NCBI RefSeq assembly: GCF_003977605.1
Contig: NZ_RYYU01000001.1
Location: 1-64,000, forward strand
Direction of reading: 5' to 3'
Length of the DNA: 64,000 nucleotides
Source of the DNA: Prevotella koreensis
GTDB lineage: Bacteria > Bacteroidota > Bacteroidia > Bacteroidales > Bacteroidaceae
In this document: piece after piece, positions 26,231 to 35,409 of the stretch
Numbering within the stretch: the stretch's first letter is position 1
Layout of the letters: each line of letters opens with the position of its first letter
Position numbers and translations under genes: made by a program
The notes under the pieces: generated by a model
The model's input: only the letters and a program-made list of their open reading frames with translations
The model's database searches: none
What the model was told of the DNA's origin: nothing

Positions 26231-26827
26231 ATGAAGGAAATGACAAAGACGATTAGGGATATTGCGAGAGAACTTGCTCGTAAGTATAGCACCATGACAC
26301 ACGAAGAACTTGATATCTTGCAGAGTGTGCTGGTGCCGATGAAGTTTGCTAAGGGCGAAATGATTCTCAAAGAAGGAGAAACTTGCAAACATATATATTA
26401 TATAGACAAGGGACTTGTAAGGCAGTTCTATTTCAAAAACGGCAAACAACTTACCGAGCACATGGCAGTGGAGGGTAATATCGTAATGTGTATAGAAAGT
26501 CTTTTCCGCGAGGAGCCTACAAAGTTGCAGATGGAAGCACTCGAAACGACAGTCATCTACGCCCTTCCGAAGGCTCGCCTTGAAGAGGTGGCCATGCATA
26601 ATGTGAACATACAGATACTTTATCGCAAGATATTGGAAGAGAGTCTGATACAGTCGCAGGTGCATGCCGACCTCGTTCGCTTCGAGTCAGCGCAGGATCG
26701 TTATCGCAAAATGTGCAAACAGAATCAGCAGGTGACATTGAGAGCACCGCTTGTATATATTGCAAGTTACCTGCAAATGACTCCGGAGACTCTTAGTCGC
26801 GTGCGTTCAAGCACATTGCTTGACTGA
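26231..26827 (+). CDS. Crp/Fnr-family transcriptional regulator
   Basis: The product (198 residues from the chosen start) has an N-terminal cyclic-nucleotide-binding-like beta barrel (FAKGEMILKEGETCKHIYYIDKG) and a C-terminal winged helix ending in VYIASYLQMTPETLSRVRS. The cysteines needed for an Fnr iron-sulfur cluster are absent from the N-terminus, and the cAMP-binding R-S residues are not evident, so the signal is unknown. A GTG at 26213 and an ATG at 26225 are in frame, but GGAGG at 26219-26223 sits 7 bp before the ATG at 26231, so I use that. A visible Shine-Dalgarno site is unusual in this window. The end overlaps the upstream in-frame extension of the TamL gene. Confidence 0.87.
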   Translation: MKEMTKTIRDIARELARKYSTMTHEELDILQSVLVPMKFAKGEMILKEGETCKHIYYIDKGLVRQFYFKNGKQLTEHMAVEGNIVMCIESLFREEPTKLQMEALETTVIYALPKARLEEVAMHNVNIQILYRKILEESLIQSQVHADLVRFESAQDRYRKMCKQNQQVTLRAPLVYIASYLQMTPETLSRVRSSTLLD

Positions 26828-26834
26828 CGCAGCC

Positions 26835-29057
26835 ATGAATAAACAGCACGGCAAGTCATATTTATGCCTCATGGTGATGTGCCTTTTGGCACTGATTCTT
26901 GTTGGTTGTTCGACACAAAAGTTTGTGCCGGATAACCAATATCTGCTTTCAAAGGTGGAGATAAAGGGCGATGTGAAGAATCTTGACGTGGAGATGTTGA
27001 GGCAGTATATACGACAGAAAGGCAACTCTAAATGGTTCTCTATGTTCAAAGTGCCGCTGCGTACCTATTCACTTGCCGGAAGGGACACCACAAAATGGAT
27101 TAACCGAACACTGAAAAATATTGGTGAAAAGCCTGTTATCTTTGACAGCGTACAGGCCGATATGTCGTGCAAAGACCTGATAACAGCAATGCAGAACATG
27201 GGATATATGAATGCTGCAGTTGCGCTGAACAAGAAGTTTAAAGGGAAAAAAGTAAGTCTGGAATATGAACTTCGTCCCGGCGAACCGTTCTATATAAGGA
27301 ACGTTGAGTATGACATTGAAGACCCTGTGATAGAGAAACTGCTCGGTCTTGAAGACCCCGCTAACCGCGGAATACATAGCGGAATGCAGTTCACCGTGTC
27401 CAACCTGAACAACGAGAGGAAGCGCATAACAAACTTGTTGCATAATTCCGGATTTTATAGGTTTAATATAGATTTCATCAGATTCACTGCCGATTCCACG
27501 CATAATGCGAGAGAGGTTGATGTGGTGCTTCATCTGCTACGGTATAAACCGAACAGTAATGCAGAGGAGACGTTGCACCCGCGCTATTTCATCGGGTCGG
27601 TGAAGCATGTCGGATTAGGTGAGGAGGACACCCATTTGAGAGAAAGGGTGCTGAATGATAACACTGTAATAGATGTCGGGCGGCCGTACAGTGCAAATGC
27701 TTTACAGCGAACATATAATAATTTTGCGAAACTCGGGGCGTTGGGATATACCAATATCAGTTTCACAGAACGCCGAGACACGACATTGCTCGACTGTGTG
27801 ATACATACAAGTCGTAAGAAACCGAACAGCATAAGTTTCAGTCCGGAGGGCACTAATACCGCCGGAAATCTCGGTGCTGCGGCTTCCATTACTTGGACCA
27901 ATAGGAATCTGTTCCGCGGGTCGGAGCAGTTGAGCGTGGAACTGCGTGGAGCATACGAGGCGATAACCGGTCTTGAGGGTTATCAGAACCATAATTACAC
28001 AGAGTTAGGAGTCGAAACGCGATTGGAGTTTCCGCGATTTCTTGCTCCTTTCCTTTCAAAATCGTTCAGAAGAAATTCTCGTGCCACGAGCGAATTGTCT
28101 GTAAGTTTTGACATGCAGAACCGTCCGGAGTTTCATCGACGAGTTTTCTCGGCCGCGTGGAGGTATAAATGGAACGACTTCGGGCATCATGCGGCATATC
28201 GGTTCGACCTGCTCGACCTTAATTATATATATATGCCGTGGATTTCTTACACGTTCAAGAAAGAATATCTTGACAATGCCGGGAGCAGGAATGCGATACT
28301 TCGGTACAACTATGAAGATATGTTCATTACCAAGGTTGGTTTCGGTGTGAACTATAACAACGGTGTCAGGGCGTTGCGGGCAAGCATAGAGACATCGGGA
28401 AACCTGCTGAATGCCGTGTCGCATATATCTAAAGGGAAGAAGAACTCAAACGGACAATACACCTTATTTAATATAGCGTATGCGCAATACGTGAAGTTAG
28501 ATATTGATTACTCGCGTCTATATCAGTTCGATAAGCATAATGTGCTTGCTTTGCATGGCGCGTTCGGTATGGCATATCCTTACGGAAACAGCAAGGTGTT
28601 GCCGTTTGACAAGCGATATTTCGCCGGTGGTGCCAATTCTGTTCGTGGATGGAATGTCAGAGGATTGGGACCGGGAAAGTTTAAAGGGACCAATGGCGCA
28701 ATTGATTTTATCAACCAAACGGGAGATATGAAACTTGACCTGAGTGCGGAGTATCGCACTTTCCTGTTCTGGAAAATTGACGGAGCATTTTTTGTTGATG
28801 CCGGAAATATCTGGACGTTGCGTAACTATGCAGAGCAGCCGGGTGGTCAGTTCTCTCTCAAGGATTTCTATAAAGAGATAGCGGTGGCATACGGTTTGGG
28901 CTTCCGTCTAAACTTCGGGTATTTCATTATGCGCTTCGACTTGGGAATGAAAGCCATTAATCCGGCATACGAAACAAGTAGTGAACACTATCCGATATTA
29001 AATCCTAAGTTCAGTCGCGACTTCGCTTTTCATTTCGCGGTAGGCCTTCCATTCTGA
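26835..29057 (+). CDS. TamA-like outer-membrane lipoprotein (TamL, BamA superfamily)
   Basis: The 740-residue protein has a lipoprotein signal peptide with lipobox LVGC (cysteine 25), POTRA-like domains to about residue 330, and a C-terminal 16-stranded Omp85 barrel with the motif RYFAGGANSVRGWNVRGLGPG near residue 595 and an end in HFAVGLPF. In Bacteroidota, the lipidated TamA homologue is called TamL and is thought to act with TamB in outer-membrane biogenesis. No tamB gene lies next to it here, so the partner must be elsewhere. I chose the ATG at 26835 because the frame upstream of it overlaps the Crp/Fnr gene. The last 47 bp overlap the convergent lipoprotein gene. Confidence 0.88.
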   Translation: MNKQHGKSYLCLMVMCLLALILVGCSTQKFVPDNQYLLSKVEIKGDVKNLDVEMLRQYIRQKGNSKWFSMFKVPLRTYSLAGRDTTKWINRTLKNIGEKPVIFDSVQADMSCKDLITAMQNMGYMNAAVALNKKFKGKKVSLEYELRPGEPFYIRNVEYDIEDPVIEKLLGLEDPANRGIHSGMQFTVSNLNNERKRITNLLHNSGFYRFNIDFIRFTADSTHNAREVDVVLHLLRYKPNSNAEETLHPRYFIGSVKHVGLGEEDTHLRERVLNDNTVIDVGRPYSANALQRTYNNFAKLGALGYTNISFTERRDTTLLDCVIHTSRKKPNSISFSPEGTNTAGNLGAAASITWTNRNLFRGSEQLSVELRGAYEAITGLEGYQNHNYTELGVETRLEFPRFLAPFLSKSFRRNSRATSELSVSFDMQNRPEFHRRVFSAAWRYKWNDFGHHAAYRFDLLDLNYIYMPWISYTFKKEYLDNAGSRNAILRYNYEDMFITKVGFGVNYNNGVRALRASIETSGNLLNAVSHISKGKKNSNGQYTLFNIAYAQYVKLDIDYSRLYQFDKHNVLALHGAFGMAYPYGNSKVLPFDKRYFAGGANSVRGWNVRGLGPGKFKGTNGAIDFINQTGDMKLDLSAEYRTFLFWKIDGAFFVDAGNIWTLRNYAEQPGGQFSLKDFYKEIAVAYGLGFRLNFGYFIMRFDLGMKAINPAYETSSEHYPILNPKFSRDFAFHFAVGLPF

Positions 29058-29475
29058 CTTTCCATTTCTTGTTTTCTTTTACAAGCGATAGTTTGAAAAG
29101 TCCTTCGTCAACTATTCTGCCTGTTTTGCCTATGGTGTCTGCCTCGAAATAGTTGCTCACCTTTACCGTTACTTCGCTTTCGTGCTTGCCGCTTTCTACG
29201 TCCTCTATTTCGATAGTGGCCTCGCTATCTGCATTTTTTAATATAGCCAATTCATCATTGCTGATTTGGCTTGCTGCGAATTTTAGAAAATTCTCACTCT
29301 CTTTGGTGCAATATTGGGTGGCATTTTTATATCTGAGGTTGAAATATTCGTTTGCAAATTTCTCTGCAATGTCACCTTCTGCAGACGGTCTTATTGTATC
29401 TGCGATGGTGCATGATACTATTGTGGTGAATAATGCCATAATCATTATGTATGGCAACTTCTTTAGCCTTATCAT
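29011..29475 (-). CDS. Small putative lipoprotein overlapping the tamL 3' end
   Basis: The 154-residue product has an N-terminal hydrophobic segment and a possible lipobox (IVSC, cysteine 22). The rest is one alpha+beta domain of a DUF4878 or NTF2-like flavour (AEKFANEYFNLRYKNATQY, then VTVKVSNYFEADTIG, then FKLSLVKENKKWKV), with the closing K-E-N-x-x-W-K-V typical of such folds. The family assignment is tentative. Its coding end overlaps the end of the convergent tamL gene by 47 bp, so both reading frames are fixed there. A TATCTTTG -7 box lies upstream at 29528-29535. Confidence 0.8.
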   Translation of the reverse strand: MIRLKKLPYIMIMALFTTIVSCTIADTIRPSAEGDIAEKFANEYFNLRYKNATQYCTKESENFLKFAASQISNDELAILKNADSEATIEIEDVESGKHESEVTVKVSNYFEADTIGKTGRIVDEGLFKLSLVKENKKWKVRMEGLPRNEKRSRD

Positions 29476-29527
29476 GTTTTTTAGTCTTTTGAAAGTTTAA
29501 AAAAATTATTAAAAGATTAAATCAGTG

Positions 29528-29535
29528 CAAAGATA
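29528..29535 (-). promoter_or_regulatory. Candidate -7 box of the lipoprotein gene
   Basis: The minus strand reads TATCTTTG, 53 bp before the ATG. The -33 element is not well placed (TTTG lies only 14 bp further). It is back-to-back with the walJ-type promoter. Confidence 0.45.
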
Positions 29536-29545
29536 TAGATTTTTT

Positions 29546-29576
29546 TTTGCAAATTGGCCACTTTTAAGTACTTTTG
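29546..29576 (+). promoter_or_regulatory. Bacteroidota-type promoter of the WalJ-type gene
   Basis: TTTG (29546-29549), a 19-bp spacer and TACTTTTG (29569-29576) are a full match. The ATG is only 19 bp past the -7 box, so the leader is short. Confidence 0.75.
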
Positions 29577-29594
29577 TATCAAAATATACACGTA

Positions 29595-30401
29595 ATGCTT
29601 AGGTTTATTTCTTTTGGCAGTGGAAGCAGCGGCAATTGCTATTATCTTTTCACTGAGACAGACGGGCTTCTGATTGATGCCGGAGTCGGTGTCAGGTTTC
29701 TGAAAAAGAGTTTTGCCGACTTCGGACTTGCCATGTCAAACATACATAATATTCTAATCACTCACGACCATGCCGACCATGTGAAATGTGTTGGCAGTCT
29801 GAGTAACGATTTGAAAGTTCCGGTATATGCAACGCGTGAAGTGCATGCCGGGATTGGGCGTAATTACTGCGTAAGAAATAAAATTAACGGTGCAAATATG
29901 AAGTATATCCATAAAGGGGAATCTGTTTGCATTGGCGATTTTATGGTTACAGCCTTTGGTATTCCGCATGACAGTGCCGATAATGTTGGTTTCATGGTTG
30001 AGAATGAGGGAGTTAAATTTTGCCTTATGACTGATGTCGGACATGTTACCGACGAGATGAAAGAATATATTTCAAATGCTGATTATCTTGTCATAGAGGC
30101 AAACCATGATGAGGAAATGTTGAAAACAGGAACTTATCCGCAACATTTGAAAGTTAGGGTGGGGGGTGATAACGGGCATCTATCCAACAAGGCTTGTGCC
30201 GAAGCCTTGGTATTATGCTGCACGGAAAGCCTGAAACATGTGTGGCTCTGCCATTTAAGCGAAGAGAACAACCATCCGGAACTTGCACGTAAGACCGTTG
30301 ATATGATATTGAGAAATTATGGAATAATACCGGGAAAAGACTTTGTGCTTGATGTCTTGAAGCGCAAAACACCAAGCGATGTTTGTGATTTGACTTTATA
30401 A
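29595..30401 (+). CDS. MBL-fold metallohydrolase, YycJ/WalJ type
   Basis: The 268-residue soluble protein starts MLRFISFGSGSSGNCYYL and has the metallo-beta-lactamase metal motif THDHADH at 56-62, D28 in LLIDAG, a later histidine in FGIPHDSADN, D-V-G-H and a final histidine in HLSEENN. This pattern matches YycJ/WalJ, a probable nuclease or hydrolase. In Firmicutes it is linked to the WalRK two-component system; in Bacteroidota it stands alone, as here. The upstream frame extends to 29574, but the promoter position and homology favour the ATG at 29595. Confidence 0.88.
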   Translation: MLRFISFGSGSSGNCYYLFTETDGLLIDAGVGVRFLKKSFADFGLAMSNIHNILITHDHADHVKCVGSLSNDLKVPVYATREVHAGIGRNYCVRNKINGANMKYIHKGESVCIGDFMVTAFGIPHDSADNVGFMVENEGVKFCLMTDVGHVTDEMKEYISNADYLVIEANHDEEMLKTGTYPQHLKVRVGGDNGHLSNKACAEALVLCCTESLKHVWLCHLSEENNHPELARKTVDMILRNYGIIPGKDFVLDVLKRKTPSDVCDLTL

Positions 30402-30444
30402 AAATATAAAACGATGTGTAATGGTATGATTATTTGATTGGAAA

Positions 30445-30476
30445 TTTGCAAATTATAAAATATTGTAGTATCTTTG
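30445..30476 (+). promoter_or_regulatory. Bacteroidota-type promoter of the tandem secreted proteins
   Basis: TTTG (30445-30448), a 20-bp spacer and TATCTTTG (30469-30476) are a perfect match. The leader is about 50 nt. Confidence 0.8.
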
Positions 30477-30532
30477 TGGCAAATCTAATTTAACTATTTA
30501 AAACTACCTTTTTAATTATTAAACCTTTTGTC

Positions 30533-32668
30533 ATGAAGCATTGTTTTATTCTTATTGCCGCTCTGTCAATTTCGGTAATCGCATCGGCAAACATCATTGA
30601 CACGATTCCAATTGGTCGTGTAAATCATCTTTCACGCAACTTAATCAACGAAAATAACAATACTGTTAGAAAGAATGGTAATTTTATATTCTGTACCCCT
30701 AAACCACAACCTTTAAAGCAGGGGGCTGAAACAGTCAACTTGACAACCGGTTTTGACAGTCCGGCTTCCTTTACCCCGGTTGGTATATCGGTGTATAATG
30801 AGGAAAATGGTATGTTCCACGTTGATTATGATGGTAGTAATAAGACCGTTACACAGGTAGTGCCAAAGGGTACATACGATATGTTTGCATGTTATTTATC
30901 ACCGTATGGTGAAATTTATTATGTGTTCAAGGAGAATGTTAAATTAGATGCAGATGCCAATTTTACGTTGTCACAGAGCGAGGCAAAGACAGGAATATCT
31001 TTCCGCACAGTTGACCAAGATGGCAACAGCATGCACATGCCGGTATATAATACTTCTTATCAGATTGTTGAAGAAGGCACAATTGATGACTACTCCTCTT
31101 TGACGTTCTTTATATTGGAAGGATTTGGTAATGTGGCTGCAAATATCGGCGGTGGATATAAGTTTAAGGGACATGAGACAGACTTCTACGTAAACCACTT
31201 GAGCGAACGTTATAAATTATGTGAGGCGCGTATGGTGTCTAAGGGAGAGGTGTATTGGTTTAACAAGTATGTACTTGACGATTTCAAAAAAGACACGATA
31301 ATTATCAACAACCCCACACGATACATTGAATACAACCAAAAATTCGAGCCAACACCGGAATGGAAAGAAAAAGCAGAGAATCATGTGCCGGGTTATTATT
31401 TTTCGGGGGTATATAATGGTGATGCCTTGATTGGACAACAATCATATATCCCTGATATGCCATCTTCCGATCTCACAACGAAATTCTTCCTTGATCTACC
31501 AAAAGATAATGACAACTCGGAAGACATGTTCAATGTTCTCGTAAAGCCACTAATGGGCGAATACATGAAAATTGAAACGTATGGAGGATACGAGTACAAA
31601 TCGTTCAATTTTATCAGGGGACAGCAAGTAATGGGTGATAAAGATGGATTGTATTTTGTTAATTCAGGATATGAGGAAAACGGAGGTTACAATGCTCCTG
31701 AGAATCATGTGCGCTCACAACTTTATCCCGGTCACCCTAAATTTTCGTTTACGGAGAAGACCGTATCCAATGTGATTTATGGAGCAGGTTGTCCGATAAA
31801 TTCACTGCGTATAGTTCCAGAGATTAATGGTGGAAAAGAATATTTGAATATCATTTCGAGTTATATCGGACGATATGGCGAATTGCGTGATGCCGACTAC
31901 ATGCTTGCTGAACAGAGTGAGCAACAAGTTAGTTCTGATGTATATAAAATCACTATTGAAAACAATAACGTTAAAGTAGATGGGCTGGATGGTAAAAACA
32001 AAACCGAACTTGTAATGATGCAAAATGAAAGCGACCATATACCCCCTACAATGCAGATGCTTCAGTTTAAAGACAAAAACGGAAATATCACAGATCGATT
32101 TGCTAATCCTGCCGATGGTGTTGTAGAGATTGCCGGTGGAGATTTCTCTTACAATCCTGTGCCTGAAAGTTACTCCGGATATTATACTTGTAGTCCTGCA
32201 ACCATTAAGGTTACGTGTACTCCATTTGGAAAGGATAATATACTCGCTATACCGATGGAGGAGATTCCTGATTTCTATTTCATGCCGGGTTTTGGATATT
32301 TCTTCCGTGGGTCATTTGAAAATATTCCTGCAAGCATGGAAAAACAATGGTATGATTTGATGGTAACATTCACCGACCCCACAGGTAATAGCCAAACACA
32401 GACAATCAGTCCTGCATTCTGCATAGACGGAACTCTTGCAGGTCTTGATGAGATGCAGTCATTGCAGTCATATATCAAAATTGTTGGAGATATGCTTATT
32501 GTGAAAGGTGTAGAGAACGCGACTATTCAACTCTTGTCGGTTGATGGCCGTTTGGTTTCCAGCAATACCGATGGTAAAATATACATAGGTAGCCTACCTC
32601 GTGGTGTGTATGTTGTTAAAGTTCTTGTTTCTGGTATCGAACAAATAACTTCGAAAATCTTAATTTAA
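30533..32668 (+). CDS. Large secreted protein of unknown function, T9SS type A tail (paralogue 1)
   Basis: The 711-residue product has a signal peptide (about 1-19, ending ASA). I do not recognise a catalytic domain. The body looks beta-rich. It shares a series of blocks with the next gene: PKGTYDM-A-x-x (early), V-x-F-K-E-N-V, a Y-R-S/SY-T-F-F segment, IYG-x-x-CP, Y-I/L-GRYGE, P-x-x-Q-ML-x-F with G-x-I-TDR, FMPGFGYF-x-R and WYDL. The last 70 residues (IQLLSVDGRLVSS, then LPRGVYVVKV, then SKILI) are a type A T9SS sorting domain. It is probably exported across the outer membrane and attached to the surface. An adhesin, or the non-catalytic part of a protease or glycan system, is possible, but nothing decides it. 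Confidence 0.82.
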   Translation: MKHCFILIAALSISVIASANIIDTIPIGRVNHLSRNLINENNNTVRKNGNFIFCTPKPQPLKQGAETVNLTTGFDSPASFTPVGISVYNEENGMFHVDYDGSNKTVTQVVPKGTYDMFACYLSPYGEIYYVFKENVKLDADANFTLSQSEAKTGISFRTVDQDGNSMHMPVYNTSYQIVEEGTIDDYSSLTFFILEGFGNVAANIGGGYKFKGHETDFYVNHLSERYKLCEARMVSKGEVYWFNKYVLDDFKKDTIIINNPTRYIEYNQKFEPTPEWKEKAENHVPGYYFSGVYNGDALIGQQSYIPDMPSSDLTTKFFLDLPKDNDNSEDMFNVLVKPLMGEYMKIETYGGYEYKSFNFIRGQQVMGDKDGLYFVNSGYEENGGYNAPENHVRSQLYPGHPKFSFTEKTVSNVIYGAGCPINSLRIVPEINGGKEYLNIISSYIGRYGELRDADYMLAEQSEQQVSSDVYKITIENNNVKVDGLDGKNKTELVMMQNESDHIPPTMQMLQFKDKNGNITDRFANPADGVVEIAGGDFSYNPVPESYSGYYTCSPATIKVTCTPFGKDNILAIPMEEIPDFYFMPGFGYFFRGSFENIPASMEKQWYDLMVTFTDPTGNSQTQTISPAFCIDGTLAGLDEMQSLQSYIKIVGDMLIVKGVENATIQLLSVDGRLVSSNTDGKIYIGSLPRGVYVVKVLVSGIEQITSKILI

Positions 32669-32676
32669 AATATATT

Positions 32677-34794
32677 ATGAAAACGATAATTTCTATATTT
32701 GTTGGGTTAATTATGCCGCTTTGTATGTCGGCACAACTCGTGGTTGATACATCCACGGAATATTCCATTGACAATGATGGTTGTAAAACGGAATTGTTTT
32801 TACCTCAATATATGGGGTATGAACATTTCAAGACATCGGAAGGTGTCATGATATATGCTCCGGCATATAATCGAAATAATACCGATGAACAGACCGTTAC
32901 GGTTACGTTTGTATATGATTATGATGCAAATAAAGCTACTCCTCTCGGTATAACGGCCTATAATAAAGAACAAGGAGTGATAGTTGTAGATAAGTCTGGG
33001 AAAGAGGCGACCTTTACATGTCAGATGCCTGCGGGAACTTATGATATGCATGCTATGTTCAAGGGTAAGCCTACAGGAACTTATGTTGTGTTCAAAGAGA
33101 ATGTCGAAATTACTGATGGCATAACGATAACATTTGTAAAAGACGAGGCAAATGTTCCGTTGACATTTAAATTTTTTGACGAGAATAGCACACCTCTAAC
33201 TTTGGATCAATATGAGAATGGAGCCGTGGCTGTTGCCGGCAATGTCAACAGTTATCGCAGTTACACATTCTTTTCTCTTAAAGGAATGGGAGTTGTTCAC
33301 ACTATCATAGGAGGGCCGTACCGAATTAAAGGTTATGATGTAGACTATTATTTTAATGCGATAAGCAATCGGTTTACATTGTTACATACAGCAAACATGC
33401 GCTCGAAAATTAATAATGCGACCTATTTCTTTAAGTTTGAGACTCCGCTTACTGCTTCTGCCACTATATCAAGCAAGCCGGAAGATTTACAGTGCTACAA
33501 GCAGAAATTCGTTCCTACTCCGGAAGGAGATAAAAATGCGAATGCACATATCTATGGTTGTCGTGTATGGTGTACATACGATGGAAAATGGTTGCTTAGC
33601 AGTAAATCGGAGAACAAGAACATGGTATTGCCAAATAATGAAACAGTTCTGTATATAGATTTACCCGAACACGAGAATGGAGGATTTAACGTAATGGTCA
33701 ATCCCATGATGGGTGATGTGTATGCTGAAGCCAATAATCAATACCATCATATTATAGGACTTCCGGTTGCCGGAAATTCTAAGACCAGCTTGCATTTTAT
33801 TGACTACGGATATGATGTTACCGATGGTTTTATTGTCCCAGTAGGTGGTGGAACACCGGTTGTTTATCCGGGAAATCCTGCTCTGTCATGGAAACTTTAT
33901 GGGGCATCAAGTCAGTATATATACGGGAACAGTTGTCCATTGTTATCTGTGAAATCAAAAGATTATAACGGAAAGAGTACGAAACTACTTACCTATCTCG
34001 GACGTTACGGAGAAGTATATGAAGCAGACCGTAAGACTGTTGTTAAAAATGAAAATGCAGATGGAGATTTTAAGACTCATACCTTTACTCAAGAGAATAT
34101 AAAGGTTGATGACATGGCAGGTAAGAATGTTACCGTAGTGCGTCACAAGGCAAAAGGCGATGACATAACTGCTCCTTCTATACAGATGTTGCGTTTCATT
34201 ACATCCGATGGTCAAATAACCGACCGTATTGACGATGCCGGCAGTGGGATGCTTGAGTTTGTTGCCGGTGACATGCAGTATCATCATGATGACAATTCTG
34301 CAAATATGCGTTACTATGACTGCAAACCAATAAATAGTGTAGAGGTGTCATATTCAGAACATGGAGCAGATTCTTGGACAACATTGCAAGCCAATATCGT
34401 GCCTGAAAAATTCTTCATGCCTGGCTTCGGATATTTCTATAGAGCATCGTTGGCATCAATCAATGGTAAAGGAAAATGGTACGACTTGTGCATAAAACTT
34501 GATGATGCAATTGGTAACACCCATACACAGACGTTAATGCCAGCCTTTTTCGTTAAAGGGAACACGAGCGGATTGGATGAAATAGGCAAAAGTGAATGTA
34601 ATGATATCATATATTTTGATGGTCGCATAATATTTTCACAACCTGTTTCAGTTGCAATATACAGTCTTGACGGAAGATGTGTGAAAACCTCTTATGCAAC
34701 AGTGGTAGAAACTGCGGAAATGTTTGGCGGTATTTATATTGTCAAAGCAACAACAGATGATGGACACGTATTTTTTAAGAAAATAACTATCTGA
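32677..34794 (+). CDS. Large secreted protein of unknown function, T9SS type A tail (paralogue 2)
   Basis: The 705-residue product starts with a signal peptide (about 1-18, ending MSAQ) and is collinear with the upstream gene over its full length: TFTCQMPAGTYDMHAMF, YVVFKENVEI, IYGNSCPL, YLGRYGEVYEAD, IQMLRFITSDGQITDR, FFMPGFGYFYRA and the T9SS tail (VAIYSLDGR, then GGIYIVKA, then KKITI). It starts 8 bp after the paralogue, so the two are one operon from a tandem duplication. Divergence is high (I judge well under half identical), so the duplication is old and both copies are kept. The function is unknown. Confidence 0.82.
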   Translation: MKTIISIFVGLIMPLCMSAQLVVDTSTEYSIDNDGCKTELFLPQYMGYEHFKTSEGVMIYAPAYNRNNTDEQTVTVTFVYDYDANKATPLGITAYNKEQGVIVVDKSGKEATFTCQMPAGTYDMHAMFKGKPTGTYVVFKENVEITDGITITFVKDEANVPLTFKFFDENSTPLTLDQYENGAVAVAGNVNSYRSYTFFSLKGMGVVHTIIGGPYRIKGYDVDYYFNAISNRFTLLHTANMRSKINNATYFFKFETPLTASATISSKPEDLQCYKQKFVPTPEGDKNANAHIYGCRVWCTYDGKWLLSSKSENKNMVLPNNETVLYIDLPEHENGGFNVMVNPMMGDVYAEANNQYHHIIGLPVAGNSKTSLHFIDYGYDVTDGFIVPVGGGTPVVYPGNPALSWKLYGASSQYIYGNSCPLLSVKSKDYNGKSTKLLTYLGRYGEVYEADRKTVVKNENADGDFKTHTFTQENIKVDDMAGKNVTVVRHKAKGDDITAPSIQMLRFITSDGQITDRIDDAGSGMLEFVAGDMQYHHDDNSANMRYYDCKPINSVEVSYSEHGADSWTTLQANIVPEKFFMPGFGYFYRASLASINGKGKWYDLCIKLDDAIGNTHTQTLMPAFFVKGNTSGLDEIGKSECNDIIYFDGRIIFSQPVSVAIYSLDGRCVKTSYATVVETAEMFGGIYIVKATTDDGHVFFKKITI

Positions 34795-34858
34795 TAAGCA
34801 TTTTTGCCAATTAAGCGAACTAAAAAAACTTAATTACCGATATTAATAAGAGAAATAT

Positions 34859-34889
34859 TTTGTTAATCGGGAAAAAGTTAGTAATTTTG
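34859..34889 (+). promoter_or_regulatory. Bacteroidota-type promoter of the rpmB operon
   Basis: TTTG (34859-34862), a 19-bp spacer and TAATTTTG (34882-34889) are a full match. The spacer contains ATCGGGAAAA, also found upstream of gyrA. Confidence 0.78.
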
Positions 34890-34935
34890 CACCCTGTTTG
34901 GAATAAGTATCAAAAATCAAGAAAAGTAGATAGCA

Positions 34936-35199
34936 ATGTCGAAGATTTGTCAAATTACGGGAAAGAAGGCGCAGATTGGCAACAATGTTTCCCACTCAAA
35001 GCATCGCACCAAGCGTTCCTTTGATGTAAACCTGTTCAGCAAGAAGTTCTACTATGTAGAGGAAAGTTGCTGGATAAGCCTTAAGATAAGTGCAGCAGGA
35101 TTGCGCCTAATTAACAAAGTGGGTCTTGATGCAGCTCTTAAGCGTGCCGTTGCCAAGGGATACTGTGACTGGAAAGACATTAAAGTTATAGGAGAATAA
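34936..35199 (+). CDS. rpmB: 50S ribosomal protein bL28
   Basis: The 87-residue protein starts [21 protein letters not shown] and has the L28 core K-x-R-x-F-x-V-N-L ([10 protein letters not shown]) and W-I[10 protein letters not shown]. It is a component of the large ribosomal subunit. It is first in an operon with rpmG and the putative bL38 gene, the usual Bacteroidota order. The CXXC zinc motif of some L28 proteins is absent. Confidence 0.97.
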   Translation: MSKICQITGKKAQIGNNVSHSKHRTKRSFDVNLFSKKFYYVEESCWISLKISAAGLRLINKVGLDAALKRAVAKGYCDWKDIKVIGE

Positions 35200-35204
35200 G
35201 CATC

Positions 35205-35393
35205 ATGGCAAAGAAAGCAAAAGGCAATAGAGTTCAGGTTATACTTGAATGCACAGAGATGAAGAATAGCGGTCTCCCCGGAACAAGCCGTTATGTCACA
35301 ACAAAGAACCGCAAGAATACGCCGGAACGCTTGGAGATTAAGAAATATAATCCCCTGCTTAAGCGTATGACTGTACATAAAGAAATTAAATAA
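35205..35393 (+). CDS. rpmG: 50S ribosomal protein bL33
   Basis: The 62-residue protein starts [16 protein letters not shown] and has the L33 pattern [21 protein letters not shown] followed by [13 protein letters not shown]. Only one cysteine is present, so this is the zinc-free form. It begins 5 bp after rpmB. Confidence 0.97.
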   Translation: MAKKAKGNRVQVILECTEMKNSGLPGTSRYVTTKNRKNTPERLEIKKYNPLLKRMTVHKEIK

Positions 35394-35409
35394 ATAAAAT
35401 AGAAGCGAA

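Noticed and set aside
25823-26665. 280-codon open frame opposite lepA and the Crp/Fnr gene
   Set aside because: It spans two genuine genes on the other strand and has no recognisable domain.
34803-34840. Terminator after the second secreted paralogue
   Set aside because: AATTAAG and CTTAATT could pair over 7 bp but are A/T-rich with a 13-nt loop and no following T run.
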